DNA of 9,933 nt from Gammaproteobacteria bacterium (lineage in GTDB: Bacteria; Pseudomonadota; Gammaproteobacteria; DSM-19610). A program made the translations under genes and the position numbers. Positions 1-6,638 of this stretch are shown piece after piece (within the stretch, counting starts at the first letter, position 1; the number at the start of each line of letters is the position of its first letter). The notes beneath the pieces were generated by a model. The model saw nothing but the letters and a program-made list of their open reading frames with translations, was not told the origin of the DNA and ran no database searches. The DNA lies in contig DRQL01000304.1 of assembly GCA_011371465.1 (NCBI GenBank), positions 1 to 9,933 of the forward strand. The letters run 5' to 3'.

Positions 1-1
1 C

Positions 2-829
2 CTGGCGGTCCTGGCCAGTATGATCCATGGCCTGACGGTACCGGGCTCCATGGAAGTAGCGCAGCGTGCCAAGGGCTTTACCCACGGCATGTTCGAATGG
101 CTGCGCAAGGCGCCCTGGGGTAACCCGGCCTTTTCGTCCACCTTTATCTCGATCATCATTTTCGGGTTTATCGGTGGTATTACCGGCGTGGTCATGGGTA
201 CGGAACAGATCAACCTGATCATTCACAACACCATCTACGTTCCCGCCCACTTCCACGCCACGGTGGCAGTAGGCACCACCCTGACCTTCATGGGCCTGAC
301 CTTCTTCCTGATCCCGGTCCTGTTCCGGCGTCAGCTGATTCTGCCCACGCTGGCCAAATGGCAGCCCTACCTGTTCGGGCTGGGCATGACCATCCTGATC
401 CTGTTTATGCTGGGCGCGGGCACGCTCGGTGTATCACGGCGTCACTGGGACATGGATTTCGCCGGTGCCGCACTGAGCTTCGAGTACTCGGGTATGGCCT
501 ACACCCTGATGGGCATTGCCGGTATCGGTGCCGTGATTGCCGTCATCGGCGGCGGCGCCTACCTGCTTATCACGGTCGGATCACTGGTATTCGGCAAGAA
601 GCTGGATCCGTCAGCCGGCCTGTTACAGAGTTTCGGCGTACCGCTGTCCTCCGGCACCTACACGGCCACACCCGAGGTGCTGCCCATGGCGGCGCCGGTG
701 GAGGAACATGGTTCGGCCGGCTTCGAAGCGCCGGGCACCTTCGTGCTGGCGATGCTGCTGCTGGTTTCCTTCGTGGTGTACTACTTCATCAACTGGAAGT
801 ACCTGGCCTCGGTCTGGCCGCTCAGCTAG
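2..829 (+). CDS. Heme-copper cytochrome c oxidase subunit I, C-terminal part (5' truncated by window edge)
   Basis: Catalytic subunit of a proton-pumping terminal oxidase in the inner membrane, reducing O2 to water. The reading frame is open from base 2 and its start lies outside the window; 275 residues are visible, about half of a usual subunit I. The key motif is HNTIYVPAHFHATV at about 248-256: the two histidines of HFH match the helix X ligands of the high-spin and low-spin hemes. The HNT-x-x-VP-x-HFH form is closer to B-family (ba3/b(o/a)3-like) oxidases than to A-family enzymes, which usually have HFHYV. Several further hydrophobic segments follow, and the last (about 745-800) ends in a short tail. 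The downstream ctaB and SCO genes fit an oxidase operon. The family is clear; the exact subtype is inferred because the K-pathway and CuB helices are missing from the window. Confidence 0.9.
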   Translation: MAVLASMIHGLTVPGSMEVAQRAKGFTHGMFEWLRKAPWGNPAFSSTFISIIIFGFIGGITGVVMGTEQINLIIHNTIYVPAHFHATVAVGTTLTFMGLTFFLIPVLFRRQLILPTLAKWQPYLFGLGMTILILFMLGAGTLGVSRRHWDMDFAGAALSFEYSGMAYTLMGIAGIGAVIAVIGGGAYLLITVGSLVFGKKLDPSAGLLQSFGVPLSSGTYTATPEVLPMAAPVEEHGSAGFEAPGTFVLAMLLLVSFVVYYFINWKYLASVWPLS

Positions 830-851
830 CGCTGCAGCCCGGAGCCTCGTC

Positions 852-889
852 GCGGGGCGGAGGCACACCTCCGCCCCGCTTTCACTTTA
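852..889 (+). terminator. Strong GC hairpin between oxidase subunit I and ctaB (terminator or attenuator)
   Basis: A perfect 12-bp inverted repeat (852-863 pairing with 868-879) with a 4-base CACA loop is followed by the T-rich run TTTCACTTT. It begins 22 bases after the oxidase stop codon. The T run is interrupted, so termination may be partial; this would let the oxidase be made in excess of the assembly factors downstream. It could equally be a 3' RNA-stabilising hairpin. Confidence 0.75.
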
Positions 890-903
890 GCAGGTACACA
901 AGC

Positions 904-1815
904 ATGCCAAACTGCTCCAGAGAAGTTGCCCTGGCACAGCCATTTGACGGGTCGATGCTGCTTAAACAGCTGTCCAACCTGTTCAAGTTTCGCATTGGTG
1001 TGGTCATGGCACTCGTTTCCGTGGTGACCCTGGTCGTCACCCCGGGACAGGCCGTACCCGCCTGGCAGGTGCTGGTGCTGGGACTCACCGTACTGCTCGC
1101 GGCCAGCAGCGCGGGCGCGTTCAACCAGTATTACGAGGTAGACATCGATGCGCGCATGCGCCGCACCGATAACCGCCCCTTTGTAACCGGTGCTTTTGCG
1201 CATAATCGCTGGTGGCTGCTGTTGATCGGCGCCATGCTGGTGGCCGGTGTCGGCACAGCCGGCTGGCTGCTGAACGGCATGGCCGCCCTGTATATCTTCC
1301 TGGGCGCTTTCTTTTATGCCATCGTCTACACCGTATGGCTGAAACGCCGCACGTCAACGAATATTGTCATCGGCGGTGCCGCAGGCAGTTTTGCCGTACT
1401 GGCCGGCGCGGCCGTAGTCGATCCGGGCCTGGGACCGGTGCCGGTTATACTGGCGATCGTACTTTTCCTGTGGACGCCACCCCATTTCTGGAGCCTGGCC
1501 ATTGCCCGGCACGAGGACTACGCGGCCGCAGGTGTGCCCATGCTGCCCGTACAGGTGGGCAACGCCACGGCTGCGAAAGCGGTACTGGGCAACACCCTGC
1601 TGCTGACGGGCATGTCCGTGCTGCCGTTTTTCTTCGGCCTGGGCTGGCTGTATCTGGCCGGCGCCCTGCTTGGCGGCGGGTATTTCACCTGGCGCAGCCT
1701 GTTGCTGGTACGGGATGCCTCCCGCGCGAACGGCATGCGCGCCTTTTTTGCCTCCCTGGTGCAATTGATCGTACTGCTGGTATTCGCCGTGCTCGACGCC
1801 CAGTTGCGCGGCTGA
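904..1815 (+). CDS. ctaB: Protoheme IX farnesyltransferase (heme O synthase)
   Basis: Membrane prenyltransferase (CyoE/CtaB, UbiA superfamily) that adds a farnesyl group to heme b to make heme O, the precursor of heme A, for the oxidase encoded just upstream. The protein is 303 residues, usual for the family. The first polyprenyl/Mg-binding motif is NQYYEVDIDARMRRTDNRP at about residues 74-92; the usual NxxxDxxxD reads N74-E78-D82, with Glu in place of the first Asp. The second conserved block, FLWTPPHFWSLAI, is at about 188-200 and is followed by EDYAAAGVPMLP. Many hydrophobic helices span the protein. The frame stays open far upstream inside the oxidase gene, but ATG 904 is preferred because AGG (892-894) lies 9 bases before it and the family length fits. 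ATG 955 is an alternative that removes a poorly conserved N-terminus. Confidence 0.95.
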   Translation: MPNCSREVALAQPFDGSMLLKQLSNLFKFRIGVVMALVSVVTLVVTPGQAVPAWQVLVLGLTVLLAASSAGAFNQYYEVDIDARMRRTDNRPFVTGAFAHNRWWLLLIGAMLVAGVGTAGWLLNGMAALYIFLGAFFYAIVYTVWLKRRTSTNIVIGGAAGSFAVLAGAAVVDPGLGPVPVILAIVLFLWTPPHFWSLAIARHEDYAAAGVPMLPVQVGNATAAKAVLGNTLLLTGMSVLPFFFGLGWLYLAGALLGGGYFTWRSLLLVRDASRANGMRAFFASLVQLIVLLVFAVLDAQLRG

Positions 1816-1858
1816 TAACGTAGCACCGCGTATTTCTCTGCGAGCTGCCGGTACCCCT

Positions 1859-2710
1859 ATGCTGCATGCATTCAAAGCTTTTGCCCTGCCCGGTGCGTTT
1901 TTCGGCCTGCTGCTGGTTCAGCTGGCCGGTGCAACGTCCGCTGCGGCGGACGGAAACAAGGTCCCCGACCCGGTCAGGGAATTCCAGTACAAGGACGCGC
2001 TGCAGCAAAGCCAGGCGGCCATCGGCAACCAGCTCGGCGACCACCCGCTGACGGATGAAAAGGGCCACGCCCTGTCACTGGCCGACCTGCGCGGCAAGCC
2101 GCTGGTACTGAGCCTGATCTATACCAGCTGCGCCCAGGTCTGCCCCATGACCACCCGCCACCTCGCCAAAGTGGTCGACAAGGCGCGTGATGCACTGGGA
2201 AAAGACCGTTTCAACGTGGCCATACTGGGCTTCGATGCCTACCACGACAGCCCGCAGGCCATGCTCTATTTTGCCAGGAAACAGGGTATCGACAACCGGG
2301 GCTGGCGACTGCTCAGCGCCAGTCCGGATACCATCCAGGCCCTGAGCAAGGAACTGGGATTCAAATTCTTCAATTCACCCAATGGCTTCGACCACATCAC
2401 GCAGGTGACGGTGATTGATGCCGAGGGACGCGTCTACCGGCAGGTCTACGGCGAGGTATTCGACACCCCGTTGCTGGTTGAGCCCCTGAAGGACCTGGTG
2501 CTCGGGCGACCCACGCCGAACCAGGGCCTGCTCTCGGAACTGATCGACAAGGTACACTTCTTCTGTACCAGTTATGACCCGGCGCGGGATGCCTATTATT
2601 TTGACTATTCGCTGTTTATTGGTATGTCAATCGGCGCTTCCATTATACTGATTGGCATCGTTCTGCTGGTGCGCGAGTTCAGGCACGGCCAACGCTCCGC
2701 CCGCACTTGA
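1859..2710 (+). CDS. SCO1/SenC-family copper chaperone with C-terminal membrane anchor
   Basis: Thioredoxin-fold copper protein that helps assemble the CuA or CuB centre of cytochrome oxidases and acts on the periplasmic face. The protein is 283 residues. Residues 1-30 form a signal peptide rich in hydrophobic residues and ending in an Ala-rich stretch. The copper-binding Cys pair is in TSCAQVCP (C91, C95), and the third ligand is H179 in GFDHITQVTVID. After the thioredoxin domain comes a tail with FFCTSYDPARD (extra Cys at 236) and a strong transmembrane helix at about 252-272, followed by basic residues. Most SCO proteins are anchored only at the N-terminus, so this one is C-terminally anchored or doubly anchored. 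It lies 43 bp after ctaB. No clear Shine-Dalgarno sequence precedes ATG 1859, so translation may depend on readthrough from ctaB. Confidence 0.9.
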   Translation: MLHAFKAFALPGAFFGLLLVQLAGATSAAADGNKVPDPVREFQYKDALQQSQAAIGNQLGDHPLTDEKGHALSLADLRGKPLVLSLIYTSCAQVCPMTTRHLAKVVDKARDALGKDRFNVAILGFDAYHDSPQAMLYFARKQGIDNRGWRLLSASPDTIQALSKELGFKFFNSPNGFDHITQVTVIDAEGRVYRQVYGEVFDTPLLVEPLKDLVLGRPTPNQGLLSELIDKVHFFCTSYDPARDAYYFDYSLFIGMSIGASIILIGIVLLVREFRHGQRSART

Positions 2711-2795
2711 GGCATATCAAGGAAGGCCGGCGCCCGGTGGTCTAGCCTGACCGTTCGCAGGAGGGCCCTGGAGGAAACAGGGTTCACAACCGGCT

Positions 2796-2824
2796 GATTC
2801 GCGGTCAGGAGACCGCTCCTACAG
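2796..2824. repeat. REP-like palindromic element
   Basis: GCGGTC (2801-2806) pairs with GACCGC (2811-2816) around an AGGA loop and is flanked by TTC before and TCCTACAG after. Read on the minus strand this is TGTAGGAGCGGTC...GACCGCGAA. That layout resembles the short dispersed TGTAGGAGCGG-type REP palindromes of gammaproteobacterial genomes, which are mobilised by RAYT transposases. It lies in the spacer between two transcription units. There is only one copy in the window, so its repeat status rests on resemblance, not on copies seen here. Confidence 0.5.
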
Positions 2825-2829
2825 GTTAT

Positions 2830-2854
2830 CCTGAATGAACTTCAGGGTTGAGAG
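2830..2854 (+). promoter_or_regulatory. Hairpin overlapping the ribosome binding site of the cytochrome b fusion gene
   Basis: CCTGAA (2830-2835) pairs with TTCAGG (2841-2846) around a 5-base loop. The 3' arm overlaps AGGG (2844-2847), the best Shine-Dalgarno candidate, 7 bases before ATG 2855. Folding would hide part of the ribosome site, which suggests translational control. The stem is only 6 bp, so the effect may be small. No convincing promoter was found in the 144-bp spacer. Confidence 0.4.
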
Positions 2855-4432
2855 ATGTACACCGTGAGCAAGCGCGTCAACCCCGTTAAACGCATGTACC
2901 TGCTGCTGGAAGAATGGTTCACCCTGTCTTTCGGCGCAGACTGGAACCCGCTCTACCACCTGGGCACCCTGACCTTTTTCTTCTTCTGGGTAGTACTGAT
3001 CAGCGGTCTCTACCTGTTCATCTTTTTTGACACCAGCATTGCCGGCGCCTATGCCTCGGTGGAACACATGACCCACCAGCAATGGTACGCCGGTGGTGTC
3101 ATGCGCAGCCTGCACCGCTATGCCTCGGACGCAGCGGTGGTCACCATTTTGCTGCACATGTTCCGCGAGTTCGCCCTCGACCGTTACCGCGGCTTCCGCT
3201 GGTGGTCCTGGCTCACCGGCGTACCAACCCTGTGGTTCGTCATTACGCTGGGAATTACCGGCTACTGGCTGGTGTGGGACGAGCTTGGGCTGTACGTTGC
3301 CGTACTCTCTTCCCAGCTCATGGACTCTCTGCCGGTCATGTCCGGCTCCATGGCGCGTGATTTCCTGGCAGGCCAGCTCACCGATCGCCTGTTCACCCTG
3401 ATGGGCTTCCTGCACCTGCTGGGACAGCCGATACTGCTGATCTTTGCCGTGTGGCTGCACGTCAAGCGCCTCTCGCACGTCGAGGTTTCCGCGCCACGCG
3501 GTCTGGCGGTGGGCAGCCTGCTGGCGCTGCTGGTGCTGTCCCTGCTGGCACCGGCCACCAGCCACGCCCCTGCCGAGCTCAGCAAGGTACCGGCCGTACT
3601 GCACCTGGACTGGTTCTATCTCAACGTGTATCCCCTGCTCGACCAGTGGCCGGCTACCCGGGTATGGATGCTGACCACCAGCGTCACCCTGCTGTTGATG
3701 CTCATGCCCTGGTTGCCCCCCAAAAAGACAGGGCCGGCCGCCGAAGTACACCTTGACGAGTGCAATGGCTGCGGCCAGTGCGCCGAGGACTGCCCCTTCG
3801 ATGCCATCTCGGTCCAGGCCCGCAGCGATGATTCCCGCTGGGAAAACGAAGTGGTGGTCAATCCTGAACAGTGCGCCGCCTGCGGGATCTGTGTCGGCTC
3901 CTGCCACTCGTCCAATCCTTTCCGGCATGCAAAAAAGACGCTGGAAACCGGCATCGATATGCCCCAGTTCCCGATCGACGAGGTCCGTGCACGCACCGTC
4001 GCCGCACTGGACGAACTCAGTGGCGATACCAGGATCATGCTGTTCGGCTGTGACAACGCGGCCGATATTGATTCGCTCCGGTCCCCGGATGTCGCCGTAC
4101 TGAGCCTCTTCTGTACCGGCATGATCCCGCCGACCCTGGTCGAGTACGCACACAGGCACGGGGCGGACGGGGTCTTCATTACCGGCTGCCGCACCGGCGA
4201 CTGCTATTTCCGCCTGGGGAACCGATGGCTGGACCAGCGTTTTGCGGGCAGGCGCAAGCCGGCCCTGCGACAACGTGCCCAACGCGATCGCATCCGGGTT
4301 TACCGGGCCGCGGAAACCGACACCGCCCGGCTGCGCCGCGAGCTTGCTGCATTCCAGCGCGATATGGCGGCACTGAAACAGGAAGCATCGGTCCCGGGCA
4401 CCCGCGGCGAGGCGGAGATCGCGGATGCATAA
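2855..4432 (+). CDS. Cytochrome b6-like / 2x[4Fe-4S] ferredoxin / MvhD-FlpD-type iron-sulfur fusion protein
   Basis: A 525-residue inner-membrane electron-transfer protein. Residues about 35-210 form a cytochrome b N-terminal four-helix domain with two histidine pairs: H87 (SLHRYASD) with H101 (LLHMFR), and H187 (FLHLLG) with H202 (LHVKR). Spacings of 14 and 15 match cytochrome b6 of b6f complexes. Two more hydrophobic segments follow (about 216-234 and 271-287). Residues 303-350 carry two four-Cys clusters: C303, C306, C309, C313 and C340, C343, C346, C350. Residues about 392-485 resemble MvhD/FlpD, the small subunit that passes electrons between hydrogenase or formate dehydrogenase and heterodisulfide reductase; visible cysteines include GC399, FC420TG and GC445RTGDC450. 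The C-terminus is charged and probably coiled. Likely role (inference): electron exchange between the quinone pool and a cytoplasmic partner. No HdrA, hydrogenase, Rieske protein or subunit IV gene is in the window. Confidence 0.88.
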   Translation: MYTVSKRVNPVKRMYLLLEEWFTLSFGADWNPLYHLGTLTFFFFWVVLISGLYLFIFFDTSIAGAYASVEHMTHQQWYAGGVMRSLHRYASDAAVVTILLHMFREFALDRYRGFRWWSWLTGVPTLWFVITLGITGYWLVWDELGLYVAVLSSQLMDSLPVMSGSMARDFLAGQLTDRLFTLMGFLHLLGQPILLIFAVWLHVKRLSHVEVSAPRGLAVGSLLALLVLSLLAPATSHAPAELSKVPAVLHLDWFYLNVYPLLDQWPATRVWMLTTSVTLLLMLMPWLPPKKTGPAAEVHLDECNGCGQCAEDCPFDAISVQARSDDSRWENEVVVNPEQCAACGICVGSCHSSNPFRHAKKTLETGIDMPQFPIDEVRARTVAALDELSGDTRIMLFGCDNAADIDSLRSPDVAVLSLFCTGMIPPTLVEYAHRHGADGVFITGCRTGDCYFRLGNRWLDQRFAGRRKPALRQRAQRDRIRVYRAAETDTARLRRELAAFQRDMAALKQEASVPGTRGEAEIADA

Positions 4433-4928
4433 GATACTGCGTTACCCGCTACAGGCCCTGAACTACACCCTGTTCATGTTGCTGGTCTGGTATTTCTCCG
4501 CGGCGCCGCCCTATGCACAACTGCAACCGGACCAGGCAGTCATTACCGTGGCGTTTTCGCATGCGGGTGAGCGCCGGGAAGAGTGCCGACAGCTTTCGCG
4601 TGAAGAGCTGGAAAAACTGCCGCCCAATATGCGCGCTCCCATGGACTGCCCGCGCGAACGTTCACCCGTCAAGGTACAACTGCTGCTGGATGGCGAACTG
4701 CTGCTTGAGGAGGTCGCGCGTGCGCCCGGCCTGTACAGTGACCTGGGTGTCGATATCTACCGCACGGCCAAGGTGCCTGCCGGCAAACACACCCTGTCCG
4801 TGCAAATGAATGACAATATGCGTGTGGAAGGCCCCACCTACACGCATGAGCAAACGGTAACCCTGGAACCGGCACAGCTCCTGGTGGTCAATTTCAACTC
4901 TGAGACCGGGTCGTTCATTATTCAGTGA
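4425..4928 (+). CDS. Conserved-looking anchored periplasmic protein of unknown function
   Basis: I do not recognise a family. The protein has 167 residues. A hydrophobic segment at about residues 12-30 is an uncleaved anchor or signal peptide, and the rest should be periplasmic. The soluble part has two cysteines (C54, C75) that could form a disulfide, and a strand-rich second half (VKVQLLLDGELLLEE, then KHTLSVQMND) suggesting a beta-sandwich. The start is well supported: ATG 4425 overlaps the end of the cytochrome b fusion gene by 8 bases, and GGAG (4414-4417) sits 7 bases upstream. This overlap implies translational coupling and fairly matched amounts, so it may be an accessory subunit or periplasmic partner of the fusion protein; that is inference. 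Confidence 0.85.
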   Translation: MHKILRYPLQALNYTLFMLLVWYFSAAPPYAQLQPDQAVITVAFSHAGERREECRQLSREELEKLPPNMRAPMDCPRERSPVKVQLLLDGELLLEEVARAPGLYSDLGVDIYRTAKVPAGKHTLSVQMNDNMRVEGPTYTHEQTVTLEPAQLLVVNFNSETGSFIIQ

Positions 4929-5178
4929 GCGACCCATCGGGGCGGGCAGCCGCCTTCCCGGCGGGAGTATCGACTGCAGACGCCGAAGGAGTTGCAGAAG
5001 GTGACTGCAAATACCGGATCAGGTTGAAGAGTGAGACCGATAGCACGAGGATGATCACGAAAAACACCAGGGAACGGTGGTCAAAGCGTTCGCCACGCCT
5101 GCTTTCGATCCGGTTGAGTATCCAGTCCGACACTAGGTACAGAAAGATGGCGGCGACCGTGTAATACAGTATTTCCAT
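4918..5178 (-). CDS. Small two-helix inner-membrane protein, unknown function
   Basis: The protein has 86 residues with two hydrophobic helices, at about 2-20 (ILYYTVAAIFLYLVSDWIL) and about 36-57 (SLVFFVIILVLSVSLFNLI). They are joined by a charged loop (NRIESRRGERFDHR) that should be cytoplasmic. The tail is low-complexity and rich in Ala, Pro and Ser. I do not recognise the function. The frame is open further upstream, but ATG 5178 is chosen because the protein begins there with a clean helix; the longer version would run into the divergent SirB2 gene. A weak GGGTG lies upstream of the start. Its 3' end overlaps the convergent plus-strand gene by 11 bases. A role in assembling or stabilising the neighbouring membrane complex is possible but unproven. 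Confidence 0.7.
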   Translation of the reverse strand: MEILYYTVAAIFLYLVSDWILNRIESRRGERFDHRSLVFFVIILVLSVSLFNLIRYLQSPSATPSASAVDTPAGKAAARPDGSLTE

Positions 5179-5262
5179 TGTCAGCACCCGATGAACCCCG
5201 GACGATAGCCCGCAGAATACCACAATGCATAAAACAGAAAACGCACCCTGGAGTCTGCCCCG

Positions 5263-5634
5263 TTGATCGCGAAATATATTCATGTGTCCAGCGTGATCGC
5301 CACCTTCACCCTGTTTTTTATCCGCGGGGTATGGATGATCGTCGACTCGGATCTCCTGCAGCGCAAGTGGGCCAGGATCGTGCCCCCGGTGATCGACACC
5401 CTGCTGCTGGCGAGTGCTATCACCCTGTCGGTCAGCATCTACCAGTATCCTTTTGTGCATGCCTGGTTGACCGCCAAGGTGATCGCCCTGCTCATCTACA
5501 TCGGTCTTGGCATGCTGGCCCTCACCTACGGAAAAACCAGAAGGATCCGCGTCAGCGCCTGGGTGGCCGCCCAGCTGTGCTTTTTTTATATTGCTGCCGT
5601 GGCGATCACCAAAAACCCGCTGGTGTTGTCATGA
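5263..5634 (+). CDS. SirB2-family integral membrane protein
   Basis: The protein has 123 residues and four predicted transmembrane helices (about 5-23, 39-60, 68-90 and 97-117), matching the usual size and layout of the SirB2 family. The N-terminal stretch KYIHVSSVIATFTLFFIRG resembles the conserved family start, with an early His and an Arg at the end of helix 1. SirB2 was named from a Salmonella invasion-regulator locus, but its biochemical role is not established. The start is TTG 5263: GGAG (5250-5253) lies 9 bases upstream, there is no in-frame ATG, and a stop lies at 5230. The stop codon overlaps the start of the downstream lipoprotein gene (ATGA), indicating an operon. Confidence 0.8.
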   Translation: MIAKYIHVSSVIATFTLFFIRGVWMIVDSDLLQRKWARIVPPVIDTLLLASAITLSVSIYQYPFVHAWLTAKVIALLIYIGLGMLALTYGKTRRIRVSAWVAAQLCFFYIAAVAITKNPLVLS

Positions 5635-6638
5635 ACAGGCTGGCCGCCACCCTGTACACCGCGGCCCTCTGCTCCCTGCTGCTGGCCTGTGGAAATCCCA
5701 ACCAGCGCCTGGATGAACAGGTATTCTATGACGGGCCGGAGTTCAAACTGAAAGTGGTGCGCTACTACCGCAATATCCCGTTTAACCCGCTGGGGGAACA
5801 GGCCATTGTGATGTGCCGTTCGGAAAACACCCGGGAATTTCAGTCCGATGAGCAACAGGATGCCGGCTGGCGCTCACTGGGGGCAGTCAATGCCACGGGC
5901 AGCAAGGATGCCGCGCAAGCCGCCCTGCGGATCCGGGATAACTATCGGGTACTGGATGACCATACCCTGTTCGCAATAATCAGTGCCTTCAATATCAGCT
6001 TCGATGCCTGCGGGCATTTTATCCACTGGGATCCGACCCGCTTGCCACCGGACATGATCGATGCAGTGGAAAAACCGGGGTCCTGCGCACCCCGCGGCCC
6101 GGTTGATTGCCGCTACTACGACTTCGAGGGAAAGCGGGCACCCCGCTATGAGCAAATCCGGGTAACCGGCAAGGGCCAGGTCAGTTTTACAGCAAGCTCG
6201 ACGAGTTTCAGGGACATTGATTTCCTGCGTGTTCAGACCCGCAACCATGGTGCCGTGTGGCAGGTAGACAGTACCGGGTCTGAACCTGGTGAACGCGAAT
6301 GGAAACCGGGCAGCCTGCACTCCCTGTCCATCCCGGAAGCGGGAGACAGGCCGGGGAATACCCGCCTGATGGACTGGTTCGAATCGGTACTCCCGCCCGG
6401 CAGCATGGTGATCTGGCCGGATCGATCGGTCGCCTGCGAAGACCGGCGCTGTGCCGGAATCCGTTTCAATGACCGCGAGGGGAACAGCGGCACACTCTAT
6501 ATCACCATGCCGCCGGAGACCGAAAACGGAACGAACAGGGCCTCATTCCACTCCGGCCGCTTCATTGCAAACGGCCGGTCACAAACCATTGAATCATTCA
6601 CCGACCTGCGTAAAAAACTGGCCGTTAACAGGCCCTAG
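5631..6638 (+). CDS. Large outer-membrane-type lipoprotein, unknown function
   Basis: The protein has 335 residues. Residues 1-20 are a lipoprotein signal peptide ending in the lipobox LLAC, with C20 as the acylated Cys. Residue +2 is Gly rather than Asp, which in proteobacteria favours export to the outer membrane. The mature part has six more cysteines (C62, C127, C152, C160, C269, C274), an even number compatible with three periplasmic disulfides. I recognise no domain. The C-terminal third has a beta-rich stretch around VIWPDRSVACEDRRCAGIRF. ATG 5631 is chosen because it overlaps the SirB2 stop as ATGA and yields an intact signal peptide; the frame's open extension upstream to 5178 is non-coding in this frame. 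Co-translation suggests a membrane-plus-lipoprotein pair. Confidence 0.85.
   Translation: MNRLAATLYTAALCSLLLACGNPNQRLDEQVFYDGPEFKLKVVRYYRNIPFNPLGEQAIVMCRSENTREFQSDEQQDAGWRSLGAVNATGSKDAAQAALRIRDNYRVLDDHTLFAIISAFNISFDACGHFIHWDPTRLPPDMIDAVEKPGSCAPRGPVDCRYYDFEGKRAPRYEQIRVTGKGQVSFTASSTSFRDIDFLRVQTRNHGAVWQVDSTGSEPGEREWKPGSLHSLSIPEAGDRPGNTRLMDWFESVLPPGSMVIWPDRSVACEDRRCAGIRFNDREGNSGTLYITMPPETENGTNRASFHSGRFIANGRSQTIESFTDLRKKLAVNRP

Noticed and set aside
358..903. N-terminal extension of the ctaB frame into the oxidase gene
   Set aside because: The extension lies out of frame within clear oxidase sequence, crosses the strong hairpin and has no family similarity. The proper ctaB start is 904.
2819..4282. 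A 487-codon open frame on the minus strand opposite the cytochrome b fusion gene
   Set aside because: Its translation is rich in Gly, Gln, His and Arg with no family motif, and it is fully antisense to a gene with clear heme and Fe-S ligands. Long antisense frames are common in GC-rich genes.
5179..5460. N-terminal extension of the 86-residue minus-strand membrane protein
   Set aside because: The extension is charged, low-quality sequence antisense to the SirB2 gene. A start at the ATG at 5178 gives a clean two-helix protein.
5178..5630. Upstream extension of the 335-residue lipoprotein frame
   Set aside because: It runs through the SirB2 gene in another frame and would bury the lipoprotein signal peptide. 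The ATGA-coupled start at 5631 is better.
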